Source: Hymenobacter jeongseonensis
GTDB taxonomy: Bacteria; Bacteroidota; Bacteroidia; Cytophagales; Hymenobacteraceae
Assembly: GCF_015694725.1 (NCBI RefSeq)
Contig: NZ_JADQDQ010000003.1
Coordinates: forward strand, 434,001-498,000
Reading direction: 5' to 3'
Length of the DNA: 64,000 bases
Notes under the pieces: model-generated
Told to the model about the DNA's origin: nothing
The model's database searches: none
The model's input: only the letters and a program-made list of their open reading frames with translations
Position numbers and translations under genes: made by a program
In this document: positions 1 to 9,937 of the stretch, in pieces
How the letters are laid out: every line of letters starts with the position of its first letter
How positions within the stretch are numbered: the stretch's first letter is position 1

Positions 1-1154
<1,154 letters not shown>

Positions 1155-1170
1155 GCGTCAAGCTTGTAGA

Positions 1171-1203
1171 AAGGCCCGCTGCAAAGCGGGCCTTTTCTTT
1201 TTC
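1171..1203 (+). terminator. Rho-independent terminator after gyrB
   Basis: A 10-bp perfect stem (AAGGCCCGCT / AGCGGGCCTT) around a GCAA loop is followed by a T-rich tail. It begins 16 bases after the gyrB stop codon and ends before the next gene. Confidence 0.85.
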
Positions 1204-1224
1204 ACCTGATTCCACCATTCACAC

Positions 1225-1605
1225 ATGCGACAACTAATTTCTTCTGGCGCGCCTTGGGAACCCATCGTGGGGTATTCGCGGGCTGTGCGCGTGGGCAATG
1301 TGGTGGAAGTGGCCGGCACCACCGCGCAGGATGGCGACGCGGTAACGGGAGCTGACGTATACACCCAAACCCGGCGCATTCTTGAAAAAATTGGTCTGGC
1401 ACTAACTGAGGCCGGAGCATCGTTTGAAGATGTGGTGCGCACGCGCATGTATGTCACCGATATCACGCAATGGGAAGCCGTAGGGCGGGCCCACGGCGAG
1501 GTGTTTGGTGATATCCGGCCGGCAACGACGATGGTTGAAGTTAAGGCCCTGATTGACCCGCGGTTGCTGGTTGAAATTGAGGCCACCGCCATTATTTCCA
1601 AGTAA
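1225..1605 (+). CDS. RidA/YjgF/UK114 family protein lacking the catalytic Arg
   Basis: Small single-domain protein of 126 residues, the usual RidA length, expected to form trimers with ligand sites between subunits. The family fold is recognisable from [16 protein letters not shown] in the N-terminal half and [10 protein letters not shown] in the middle. In true RidA enamine/imine deaminases the C-terminal block contains an Arg (PARSCVEV type). Here the block reads PATTMVEV, so Thr replaces that Arg. In the Rid classification this places it with subfamilies that lack the deaminase residue, so 2-aminoacrylate deaminase activity should not be assumed. The ATG is 22 bases beyond the gyrB terminator, with no purine-rich ribosome binding site. 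Confidence 0.85.
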   Translation: MRQLISSGAPWEPIVGYSRAVRVGNVVEVAGTTAQDGDAVTGADVYTQTRRILEKIGLALTEAGASFEDVVRTRMYVTDITQWEAVGRAHGEVFGDIRPATTMVEVKALIDPRLLVEIEATAIISK

Positions 1606-1659
1606 AATAGCCTGAACAGGGCCGTTTCCCCGTATTTTGCCCTGTCTTTCTCCTCCACT

Positions 1660-4014
1660 ATGAAGCTCTTCAAGTCTGCCGACCTCATTCGCAAAAGCAA
1701 GTACATCAGCCGCGACCTGAGCTGGCTGCGCTTTAACTACCGGGTGCTCGACCAAGTGCAGGACCCCAGTCGCAGCATCTTCGATAAGCTCAAGTTTCTG
1801 GCCATCACCAGTTCCAACCTGGACGAGTTTTTCATGATTCGGGTTGGGTCGTTGTATAACTACCTCGACTACGGGAAGGAGCGGATTGACTACTCGGGTC
1901 TGCGGGAGCTGCCGTTTCGGCGGAAGCTGCTGGATTTTGCGCACCGGTTCGTGAACGACCAAAGCCTGACGTATCTGAACGAACTGAAGCCCAATTTTGA
2001 AAAAAATGGCTTCAACATCCTCAAGATGTCGGACCTGACGGAGCTGGAGGTGAAGAAGGCCGACGGCTATTTCAAGAACACCGTGTTTCCGCTGCTGACG
2101 CCGATGGTGTACGACGCCTACCACGGCTTCCCGCTGATGATGAACCAGATGCTCATCTTCGGTGTCGTGACGCGCATTGGCAACGGCCTAGCGGTGGGGT
2201 TAGACGGCGAAGCCGAGAAAGGCCAGGAGCGGCTCACGTTCGTGCAGATTCCCCAAAACCTGACTCGATTCTTCGAACTCACCCGCAAGGACAAGGTCAT
2301 TTTCGTGCCCATTGAAGAGGTGGTGCGCGAGTTTCTGCCGCGGCTGTTTCGCAACGTCGAAATAGTGGCCGCCAACCTGTTTCGCATCACCCGCAACGGC
2401 GACTTTACCCTGGAGGAGTCGGACGACATCGATAATGACTTTATCAAGGAAATCCAAGTCGGACTGAAAACCCGCAAGCGCGGCCGCGTGGTGCGCGTGG
2501 AAGTGGAGCCCAACGCCTCGCCGGTACTCATGAACGTGCTGCGCGAACGTTGGAACATCGACAACGGTAACGTCTTTGTTATCAATTCGCTGATTGACCT
2601 GAAGGGCCTGTGGCAGATTGTGAAGCACCCTGCTTTCCGGGGCAAAACGCCCAAGCTCCCCTCAACTGTGGCCCCGCTCAGTCTGCCGGAAGGCGCGGAG
2701 GAGAACATGTTCGAATACCTCAAGCACCACGACGTGCTCCTGCACCATCCCTACAACAGCATCGAGCCCATGGTGCGGCTGCTGGAGCAGGCCGCCGTGG
2801 ACCCGCACGTACTGGGCATCAAGCAAACCATTTACCGGCTGGCCGACGACTCGCGCGTATCGGCTGCGCTGCTCAAGGCGGCCGAGAACGGCAAGCACGT
2901 TTCGGTGCTGTTCGAGGTGAAGGCCCGGTTTGATGAGGAGAAAAACATCCGTGAAGGCGCCCGCCTAGAAAAGGCCGGCTGCTTTGTGATTTACGGGGTG
3001 AGCAAGTACAAGACGCATACCAAGCTCCTGATGATTATCCGCAAGGAAGGGGAGAAGGTGACGCGCTACGTGCACATCGGCTCGGGCAACTACAATGAGC
3101 AAACCTCGCGCCTGTACACCGACGTGAGCCTGCTCACGACCAACGACGTGTACGGCCACGACGTGTCGGAATTCTTCAACGTCATCACCGGGCACTCGCA
3201 ACCCGACGATTACGAGTACCTCATCACGGCGCCGAAGGACATGCGACAGCAGCTCATTCACCTCATCCGCGAGGAGGTGAAGCACGCCAAGAAGGGCCAG
3301 CCGAGTGGCATTGTGATGAAGATGAATTCGCTCGAAGACAAGGAAATCATCGATGAGTTTTACAAAGCGGCGAAGGCCGGCGTGCCCATCCGATTTATAG
3401 TGCGCGGCATCTGCTGCCTGCGGCCGGGCCGCCCGGGCTTAAGCGAAAACATTGAGGTGCGCAGCATTGTGGGCGAGTACCTGGAGCACACGCGCCTGTT
3501 TTATTTCCACCACGGCGGCGAGGCACGGGTGTACGCGGGCTCGGCCGATATCATGGTACGGTCTTTTGACCGGCGTATTGAAGCATTGTTCCTGATTGTT
3601 AATCCTCAGCTTAAACGAGAGGCTATTAATATTCTGATGATGAATATGATGGATAATCAAAATAGCTACGTAATGCGCGAAGACGGCGCGTACATCCGGC
3701 AGCAGCCGGCCCCGGGCGAACCCGTGGTGAATGTGCACCGCGACTTCTTCAAACGCGATGAGGCGCAGCTGGCTACTGCTTCGCCCGAGGGCTTGTTGGC
3801 GTTGCTCGACGTGCAGGCCCAGCGCCGCGTTGACGTGGCCACGGCGCTGGTTGTTGCAGAAGAAGCAGCAGCCCTGGCTGCCAGCGAAGCCAACGATGCC
3901 GGTGCCGATGATGCTTTTGGAGAAGGCGAGCCGGAAGAGATTTGCGAAGACGATGCCACGCCCGTGGGCCACATCGACGAGGAAAGTGTGAGCGCCGATG
4001 CTGCGCGGGTTTAG
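1660..4014 (+). CDS. ppk1: Polyphosphate kinase 1
   Basis: Reversibly polymerises the gamma-phosphate of ATP into polyphosphate. The 784-residue protein has the PPK1 N-terminal domain (YISRDLSWLRFNYRVL, then SSNLDEFFMIRVG), a head domain and two C-terminal phospholipase-D-like catalytic domains. H453 (in HTKLL) and H472 (in YVHIGSGNYNEQTSRLYTD) are 19 residues apart, the same spacing as the two essential histidines of E. coli PPK; the first of these is the phosphorylated one there. The last 80 or so residues form an Ala/Glu/Asp-rich tail beyond the conserved domain. The gene converges on an exopolyphosphatase gene across a shared terminator. The leader just upstream is pyrimidine-rich (TCTCCTCCACT), with no Shine-Dalgarno. 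Confidence 0.95.
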   Translation: MKLFKSADLIRKSKYISRDLSWLRFNYRVLDQVQDPSRSIFDKLKFLAITSSNLDEFFMIRVGSLYNYLDYGKERIDYSGLRELPFRRKLLDFAHRFVNDQSLTYLNELKPNFEKNGFNILKMSDLTELEVKKADGYFKNTVFPLLTPMVYDAYHGFPLMMNQMLIFGVVTRIGNGLAVGLDGEAEKGQERLTFVQIPQNLTRFFELTRKDKVIFVPIEEVVREFLPRLFRNVEIVAANLFRITRNGDFTLEESDDIDNDFIKEIQVGLKTRKRGRVVRVEVEPNASPVLMNVLRERWNIDNGNVFVINSLIDLKGLWQIVKHPAFRGKTPKLPSTVAPLSLPEGAEENMFEYLKHHDVLLHHPYNSIEPMVRLLEQAAVDPHVLGIKQTIYRLADDSRVSAALLKAAENGKHVSVLFEVKARFDEEKNIREGARLEKAGCFVIYGVSKYKTHTKLLMIIRKEGEKVTRYVHIGSGNYNEQTSRLYTDVSLLTTNDVYGHDVSEFFNVITGHSQPDDYEYLITAPKDMRQQLIHLIREEVKHAKKGQPSGIVMKMNSLEDKEIIDEFYKAAKAGVPIRFIVRGICCLRPGRPGLSENIEVRSIVGEYLEHTRLFYFHHGGEARVYAGSADIMVRSFDRRIEALFLIVNPQLKREAINILMMNMMDNQNSYVMREDGAYIRQQPAPGEPVVNVHRDFFKRDEAQLATASPEGLLALLDVQAQRRVDVATALVVAEEAAALAASEANDAGADDAFGEGEPEEICEDDATPVGHIDEESVSADAARV

Positions 4015-4062
4015 CTTTTGTGCTCTGCGTAGAACCGGCCAATCCGCTGGATGGAAATGCGG

Positions 4063-4110
4063 TTAAAACCAAAGAGCCCGTTGCAGCAGCAACGGGCTCT
4101 TTGGTTTTAA
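4063..4110. terminator. Bidirectional terminator between ppk1 and the ppx-like gene
   Basis: A 22-bp perfect inverted repeat (4063-4084 and 4089-4110) has a four-base AGCA loop. The GC-rich core is flanked by A-rich and T-rich ends, so it can act as an intrinsic terminator on either strand. It sits between the convergent stop codons at 4014 and 4120. Confidence 0.88.
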
Positions 4111-4119
4111 TGGGATGGG

Positions 4120-5115
4120 CTACTCCATTTCGGCGGGATGGTTTTGCATATCTGGCACGGGGAGGTGCTCCGGATGGCCCGATTTAGGGTCGGAGTTTAA
4201 ATCGTCGAAGAAGTCTTCGAAAAGCGACTGTAGCATGCCGTCTTTCAAGCCGATATCGGGCACTATCATGCTGCTGATGCCGCCCCATTCCATGGCCGAA
4301 AGGTAGATGTGGCCCGCAGGCACGATGACGTCGGCCCGGTCGGGGTTGAGCATGGCCACGTTTACGCGCTGCTCCATGGTGAGGCCAGAGAGGCGCGTGA
4401 GGATGCTGTCGATGCTGCGCTTGGTGATGGGCTTGTTGGGCGCCGCAGGGGAGAGGCTGTAGATTTTGTTGATGTTACCGCCCGTGCCAATGGCGCGGGT
4501 GACGTGGTGCTTGCGGGCGTTTTCGCGCACCCAGGCTTCCATGCGGGCCCACAGGTCGGCCTGGGCTTCGGTGCTGGCGTCGCCGCTTTCTTCTTGCTGC
4601 ATGCGGCGGATGGAGCCAATTTCGAACGACTGCGCGGCCACTTTGCGGCGGTCGTGGTAGATGTTGAACTCGGTGCTGCCGCCGCCCACGTCAATGTGCA
4701 GGTAGTGCTTGTTGTCTTCCAGCAGGTGCTCAATGACGCGGTTGATGTAGAAGGCTTCGTCCTGACCGTCAATCACCTTGATTTCCATGCCCAGCTCTGC
4801 TTGGACGCGCGCCGCGATGGCCGCGCCATTGGAAGCCGAGCGCATGGCCGAGGTGGCGCACACGAGGTAATGGCAAACCTCGTGCACCTCCATGAGCAGC
4901 TTCAGCGAATGCAGAAACTTGACGAATTTTTCCTCCTTGGCCGGTGAAATTTCGCCGGAAGCGAATACGTCTTCGCCCAAACGCATGGGAAAACGCACGT
5001 ATTCAACGCGTTTGAGCCGGTAGCGTCCTTCGTAATAAAGTACCGCGGATATCTGGCACCGAACAGCATTGGACCCAATATCAATGGCGGCAATTTTGCG
5101 AAGCGGATAATTCAT
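4120..5115 (-). CDS. Ppx/GppA-family exopolyphosphatase (short form)
   Basis: Member of the ASKHA-fold Ppx/GppA phosphatases, which hydrolyse polyphosphate or pppGpp. The 331-residue protein shows the phosphate-1 loop AAIDIGSNAVR near the N-terminus, the ATSAMRSASNG block, the second loop HIDVGGGSTEFN and the AIGTGGNINKI block. It ends there without the C-terminal HD-like domain of the roughly 510-residue enterobacterial enzymes. I chose the ATG at 5115 because AAIDIGSN then begins about ten residues in, as in homologues; an upstream alternative start would add 17 residues. Its convergence with ppk1 suggests both sides of polyphosphate turnover are encoded here. Substrate preference (polyphosphate or pppGpp) cannot be read from the sequence. 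Confidence 0.88.
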   Translation of the reverse strand: MNYPLRKIAAIDIGSNAVRCQISAVLYYEGRYRLKRVEYVRFPMRLGEDVFASGEISPAKEEKFVKFLHSLKLLMEVHEVCHYLVCATSAMRSASNGAAIAARVQAELGMEIKVIDGQDEAFYINRVIEHLLEDNKHYLHIDVGGGSTEFNIYHDRRKVAAQSFEIGSIRRMQQEESGDASTEAQADLWARMEAWVRENARKHHVTRAIGTGGNINKIYSLSPAAPNKPITKRSIDSILTRLSGLTMEQRVNVAMLNPDRADVIVPAGHIYLSAMEWGGISSMIVPDIGLKDGMLQSLFEDFFDDLNSDPKSGHPEHLPVPDMQNHPAEME

Positions 5116-5189
5116 AGGCACGAAATTACAGTACAATACTTCAGGGCGGTACATTAGGTCAATCAATTCGCATAACCTGCTCAGTAGCT

Positions 5190-5930
5190 ATGCAAACGCC
5201 TAATTTGGAGTATCTCAACGCGCCCCTACCCACTTGGGTGGCAATACTGTTTGTTGCTTGTACGGCGCTGGCGGCGGTGCTGTTGGGCAAGGCAATTGGG
5301 GGAACTGGGAACGGGTTGAGCCGCTATTGGTTGCTCACTGGGCTATGGCTAGCGGTATCGGCAGCTTTGGGACTGACTGGTTTCTACCAATCGAGCCTGG
5401 ACGTGCTGCCTCCCCGCCTGCTGGTGGCGGGCATTCTCCCGCCAGCGCTGGTGATAACGAGCCTGCTGCTGGCCCCCGCAGGCCGGCGATGGATGGCGCG
5501 CTTGCCACTGGCTGATTTGGTTGCCATTAGTGTGGTGCGTGTGCCAGTCGAAGTAGGTTTATATGGATTGGCAATGAACCGCTTGGTGCCCGAGCTGATG
5601 ACGTTTGCCGGCCGCAACTTTGACATTCTGGCTGGCCTCACCGCCCTGCTGATTGTTGGGCTGTTGCGCACGCACCGCATCAGCCGCGGTTGGCTCATGG
5701 TGTGGCATGTTGCGGCCCTGATGCTGCTGAACAACATTGTGGTGTTGGCCTTACTTGCAGCTCCCACGCCCGCTCAGCAATTGGCCTTTGAGCAGCCTAA
5801 CGTGGCTGTGCTGCGCTTTCCGTATGTGTGGCTGCCGGCGTTTATTGTGCCGGTGGTGCTATTTAGCCACGTGGCTAGCCTCTACAAATTGCTCCGTCGG
5901 CGTTCTGTGCTGAATCCGGAGTTGCCATAG
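5190..5930 (+). CDS. Hypothetical polytopic membrane protein, about seven segments
   Basis: I do not recognise this family. The 246-residue product has about seven hydrophobic segments, including WVAILFVACTALAAVLL near residue 16, YWLLTGLWLAVSAALGL, LLVAGILPPALVITSLLL, LLIVGLL, MLLNNIVVLALL and FPYVWLPAFIVPVVLF. A basic C-terminal end (KLLRRRS) would be expected to face the cytoplasm. No catalytic or transport motif stands out. It is transcribed divergently from the ppx-like gene across a 74-base gap and is followed by a palindromic repeat. The ATG is preceded by AGTAGCT, with no clear ribosome binding site. Confidence 0.7.
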   Translation: MQTPNLEYLNAPLPTWVAILFVACTALAAVLLGKAIGGTGNGLSRYWLLTGLWLAVSAALGLTGFYQSSLDVLPPRLLVAGILPPALVITSLLLAPAGRRWMARLPLADLVAISVVRVPVEVGLYGLAMNRLVPELMTFAGRNFDILAGLTALLIVGLLRTHRISRGWLMVWHVAALMLLNNIVVLALLAAPTPAQQLAFEQPNVAVLRFPYVWLPAFIVPVVLFSHVASLYKLLRRRSVLNPELP

Positions 5931-5988
5931 GGAACCGTACACAGCTAGAATAAGTGAAACCAAAAAGCAAGTCGCTTTTTGAGCGTTT

Positions 5989-6073
5989 GTCATCCTGAGC
6001 GGAGCAAAGGACCTTATAAATTCACAACAAGTTGTTCAGACGTGATAAGGTCCTTCGCTCCGCTCAGGATGAC
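5989..6073. repeat. Intergenic palindromic repeat, type A copy 1
   Basis: 28-base arms (5989-6016 and 6046-6073) differ at one position and begin GTCATCCTGAGCGGAGC. A weaker inner palindrome (ACAAGTTGT) lies in the loop. It sits between the convergent ends of the membrane protein gene and the phosphoesterase gene. Related copies are at 28466, 29398, 32434 and 52985. Confidence 0.9.
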
Positions 6074-6139
6074 GGTGTTTGAATTATTTAGAAGGCTCAA
6101 TTTACTGAGCAATAAGCAGCCGAAAACCGACTTACCTTC

Positions 6140-9100
6140 CTATTTATCAATGCGGAATCCCAGTCCAAATTGTATCAAGCTGATTTCTTCTGACACCTGA
6201 TAAGAGATAGCAAAAGCAAGTGTCTCAACTACTGGCGCGATGTAAAAGCCGCCGCCATAGCCTGCGTGCCAGCCGCCGGGTGAGTTGCCTTGGTAGTACA
6301 CGCGTCCTTGGTCGTAAAACCCAAATACGCCGTAGTAGAAGGGGAGAAAGCCATTCTTAACCTGGCCCAGTGAGAGGCGTAGTTCGGAGTTGACGTACAC
6401 GCTGGCATCGCCGGTAAAGCGGTTGCGGTAGTAGCCGCGCAGCCCCTCGCGCAAGCCCAACGAGGTGAATTTGTAGAAGGGTATGTCGGCATCGCGGCCG
6501 TAGTTTTTGGCCCCGCCGCCTTTCACCACCAGCGTGACCGGGATGCCCAACCGGGCCGTGCCGTAGTATTCGGCAAAGCCCTGGGTGAGGCCAAAGGTGC
6601 TTTCCGACCCGGATAACTGCCGGTAAGTGTCGTGCTGTGCCCGCAAGCGCACGCCGCGCCGGGCAAATGCCGGGCGGTCACGCAAGTCGAGGTCGAACAA
6701 CGCATTGACTCCCAGCAGACGCTGGGTGGTGGAATTGGGCCGGATTTGTTCCTCGCCGGGCGTGGTATTGAGTGTGCCCAAGTAGCTATTGTCCGTGAAA
6801 TCGGTGTTGTAGTACTCGAACGTGGGGCCTACCCGAATGACACTCCTCTGCAGGAACACCCGCTCCAGAAAGGCATTCAGGGTCACGCCACGGTAGCGGG
6901 CCCGGTAAAATCGGTCGTCGTACTGGTCCTCGTTAAAGGCGGTATTATTGCCGAGGCCGAAGAAGTTGTAGTAGGGGAAGAAGTTGCCGTAGCTCACTTC
7001 GCCGCCCGCATCAACTTTGCCGATGGCATACCGATGGCGCGTGCTGGCCGTGAGCTGACGCTGCCCTCCGGTGCTGCCCTCGGCACTAAACGAATACATG
7101 TTCTTAAACCCCGGCTTGCGAAAGCCTTGGCGCAGGAACGTGACGCCCGCACTGGCCGTGAAGCCGTCGTTGCCGTTGTAGCCGAGGCCGAAGCTGGGCC
7201 GGTACGAATTGTACTCGAATTGCTCGCGGTCGTAGGCATTGACGCCGAGCCGCGAGCTGGTGTGGTCGTCCGATTCAGAGCCGAGCTTCAGGTCCGTTTC
7301 GGGTACGTCGTACACTTTGGTTTTGGTGCGGAATCCGGAAGCCGTAGAGTTGTCGGCGATACGGTCCTTGCCATCTCCGCCGATAACCCGAACCAAAATA
7401 CTGTGCTTGCCGCCGTCGCCGGTGACCGTGAAAATGTCCCGGCCATCGAGCCCGTAGAGGCAAACTTCCTGAGTTTCCTGCGGCTTGAAAGTACGGTCGA
7501 AAAGGGCCGGGCCGTTGGGGCCTTCGCCTTCTTTGGCCCGGTCAAACAGCTGCACACGAACCTGGCCATCGAGCAGCCGATTCACCAGAAACACCTCGCC
7601 TTTGTTGCTGCCCACTACATCCACGCGCTTGGCTAGAAGGAGGTAGTAATCGTCCAATGCCTTGGGTAATTCCTGTATTCGTGACTTTAACTTACGATTG
7701 AGGTCAATTCCAGATATTCCCTGAATTTCAGCTGGTAATTTACTAGTAGCTTCATCTATGGCAGTGGGCGTCAATCGGGCCTGCAGGTACTTGCCGGCTT
7801 CCTGCCACTGCTCGCGGCTAAGGCCTTGGAGTAGAAATCGGTCGAGGTGGCGGGCGGGCCAGTTCAGGCTTTTCAGGTCGTGGAAATCTTCGCCAAAATC
7901 CTCGATGCTGGGCACGGCCCACTCGCGGTTTGCCATGTAGGTGAGCAGGCCATTCCAGAGGGTAAAGCTCTGGTCGCGGTCGCGCGGAATGGGGCGGTAG
8001 AGGGTGCTGCCATCGGCCTGCTTGTAGCCGGCCCACTTCCAGTTGTCTTCGTGCTTACCAAAGTCGGCCACGAGCATGTCGAACGCCCGGGCCCGGGCCA
8101 GCGCGGGCGCATCGATGCGGTTGTCGTTGTCCTTATACAGCTTGCGGAAGAAGTTGAAGCTACGCGTCACTTCATCGGAACCGCCGAAGCCAGCCAGGTT
8201 GGGCTTGGGGTCTTTCGGGCTGTCTTCGAGCGTGCCGAGCAAGCCCGCGTACTGCTCGCGGTAGGGCCCGAGCTGTTGGTTATCGGGCAGGCGGAAAAGC
8301 CGCGGCCGGGCGTGCAGGATATCAGTTTGGTCGAGCAGTGACCCCGTGACCAGCGCCGAGTACGGGTGGGCTGTGGCCGTGATGTCGCGCAGCACATCGG
8401 CGGCAATGGAATTCCGCAGCTCGGGCGGTAGAATTCTGGTCACGTCCTTATCCACAGAGCGAAACACGTACTCCGAGCTATCGGCCGCAATGAGCTTGAG
8501 GGAGGTGGTTTGGCGCCCGCCGCCCTTGCCGTAGGGGCGGAGGCCGCCTTTTTCGGTGCGCAGGTCCAGCGTTGGTACTGCCACCGGCTGCACCCAGGCG
8601 GTGCGGTAGTTGGTGCCTAAGAAAAACCGCTTGCTGCCATTGCCTTTGTATTCGGGGCCGGGCACAACGGTGGTGGTGGCCTGAAAGGGAGCGTCGGACT
8701 TTACGGCGGTTACCGTTTTGGTGACGCCGGGGCAGCTCTGAATAAATGGGTTGATGGGCGGCTCATTGCCTTTGGCGCCCTGCTCACCCTGGCCGGTATC
8801 TTCGCAAGCCGACCGGAACAAGGTCGCTGTATAGGCTTCCTTGGCCGGGGCCGCAGCTCCACCAAACGTATAAAAATGCGTGCTGACTTGGCCATCGGCA
8901 AAGTATTCGAGGGTGGTATAGCCTTGCTCGCTCTCGCTATACAGTGAGTTGCCTTGAGGCCCCACGTGTTGGCTTTCGGCAAAGCTGCCACTCACCAAGT
9001 GGTAGTTGCCCTGAAAGGGCGTGAGCTGCAAACTGAAGTCGTGCGCGGCGGCGTACACCACTCCAGGGTTACTTTGAAGCGTGTTCAACAACTCCTTGCG

Positions 9101-9886
9101 CAACTCCTGGTAGCGCGGATTCGCCATGTCACGGGGCGAGCCCACGTTTTGCCGGTAAGCCGCATAGATGGTGCCGAATACGGGCGGGCTCAGGTGGCGC
9201 GAAAGGGGCTGACTGCCACCGTACACCCCATTGCTGAGCACGGGGTGGTGGCCCACTAGCAGCACGTTCTTGCCCTTGGTTTCGTCGATAAGGTCCTGGA
9301 GCTGTTCGCGAAACTCCTCTTTGGTCAGGGTCTTGCAGTCGGTGTCGGGGGCTTCGGGGCGGTTGAAAGGGTGCGTGAACCACGGCGTGTTCAGGGCCAC
9401 CAGGCGCACCAGCGGGGCTACATCTACCACTTCAGGGCCAGGGCAGCCGTTAGTGGGTAGAAAGGCATTTTGGCCGGGGAGCTGTTTCTCAATGTACTTC
9501 TCGAGGCGACGCACGGCTTTTAAGCCGGCCGCGCCGGAGTTAGCCCAGTCTTTATCGCCCGGTAGGAAATAGATTTTGCCCTGTGGCAATCCCTTTACCA
9601 AGGCAATTAGGGCGTCGGCGTGGCTGCGGGCGGTGGCCGTTAGGGCTGTGTCGCCTTTGGTGGCCACGCCTTCGTTGGCCACAATATCACCCAAATGCAC
9701 CACCGTGAAAGGCCCCGTTTGCTGCTCCAGCGTCTGCCGTAGCAGCTTAAGCCGTTCGGTGGGCAGCGTGGCTTGCGAGGTATTGCCGAGCAGGTAAACG
9801 GTGTGTGACGGCGGAGTAGTCTGGGCGTGAGAAGGACTGGCAACGAAGAGAGGAATTGCCAGGAATATGGTTAAAAATCGATACAT
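6140..9886 (-). CDS. Outer-membrane metallophosphoesterase with Omp85-like barrel
   Basis: The 1248-residue product starts with a signal peptide ending near SPSHAQ (residue 22). A calcineurin-like phosphoesterase domain spans roughly residues 27-330, with VVHLGDIV, FLPGDKDW, LLVGHHPVLSNG and a later AAHDFSLQL supplying typical metal ligands. The middle region (about 400-800) contains DFGKHEDNWKW followed by PIPRDRDQSF, which resembles the catalytic signature of CotH/PI-kinase-like phosphotransferases; this link is my inference. The last 350 or so residues alternate aromatic beta-strands and include GLREGLRGYYRNRFTGD, like the LRGY motif of Omp85/BamA barrels, and end GLGFRIDK. The likely arrangement is a catalytic part attached to an outer-membrane barrel. 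The substrate is unknown. It is the last of four minus-strand genes. Confidence 0.8.
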   Translation of the reverse strand: MYRFLTIFLAIPLFVASPSHAQTTPPSHTVYLLGNTSQATLPTERLKLLRQTLEQQTGPFTVVHLGDIVANEGVATKGDTALTATARSHADALIALVKGLPQGKIYFLPGDKDWANSGAAGLKAVRRLEKYIEKQLPGQNAFLPTNGCPGPEVVDVAPLVRLVALNTPWFTHPFNRPEAPDTDCKTLTKEEFREQLQDLIDETKGKNVLLVGHHPVLSNGVYGGSQPLSRHLSPPVFGTIYAAYRQNVGSPRDMANPRYQELRKELLNTLQSNPGVVYAAAHDFSLQLTPFQGNYHLVSGSFAESQHVGPQGNSLYSESEQGYTTLEYFADGQVSTHFYTFGGAAAPAKEAYTATLFRSACEDTGQGEQGAKGNEPPINPFIQSCPGVTKTVTAVKSDAPFQATTTVVPGPEYKGNGSKRFFLGTNYRTAWVQPVAVPTLDLRTEKGGLRPYGKGGGRQTTSLKLIAADSSEYVFRSVDKDVTRILPPELRNSIAADVLRDITATAHPYSALVTGSLLDQTDILHARPRLFRLPDNQQLGPYREQYAGLLGTLEDSPKDPKPNLAGFGGSDEVTRSFNFFRKLYKDNDNRIDAPALARARAFDMLVADFGKHEDNWKWAGYKQADGSTLYRPIPRDRDQSFTLWNGLLTYMANREWAVPSIEDFGEDFHDLKSLNWPARHLDRFLLQGLSREQWQEAGKYLQARLTPTAIDEATSKLPAEIQGISGIDLNRKLKSRIQELPKALDDYYLLLAKRVDVVGSNKGEVFLVNRLLDGQVRVQLFDRAKEGEGPNGPALFDRTFKPQETQEVCLYGLDGRDIFTVTGDGGKHSILVRVIGGDGKDRIADNSTASGFRTKTKVYDVPETDLKLGSESDDHTSSRLGVNAYDREQFEYNSYRPSFGLGYNGNDGFTASAGVTFLRQGFRKPGFKNMYSFSAEGSTGGQRQLTASTRHRYAIGKVDAGGEVSYGNFFPYYNFFGLGNNTAFNEDQYDDRFYRARYRGVTLNAFLERVFLQRSVIRVGPTFEYYNTDFTDNSYLGTLNTTPGEEQIRPNSTTQRLLGVNALFDLDLRDRPAFARRGVRLRAQHDTYRQLSGSESTFGLTQGFAEYYGTARLGIPVTLVVKGGGAKNYGRDADIPFYKFTSLGLREGLRGYYRNRFTGDASVYVNSELRLSLGQVKNGFLPFYYGVFGFYDQGRVYYQGNSPGGWHAGYGGGFYIAPVVETLAFAISYQVSEEISLIQFGLGFRIDK

Positions 9887-9937
9887 GGAGTCAGAATATA
9901 GGCCCTCTTACGATGGGAGCGCGAAAAAGTAAGGTGG

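Noticed and set aside
4309..4947. Plus-strand open frame inside the ppx-like gene
   Set aside because: Shadow of the conserved minus-strand gene; no family resemblance and biased His/Val/Ala composition.
5989..6073. Considered a CRISPR or phage attachment site because of its symmetry
   Set aside because: There is only one palindrome per site, with no repeat-spacer pattern, no cas genes and no integrase next to it.
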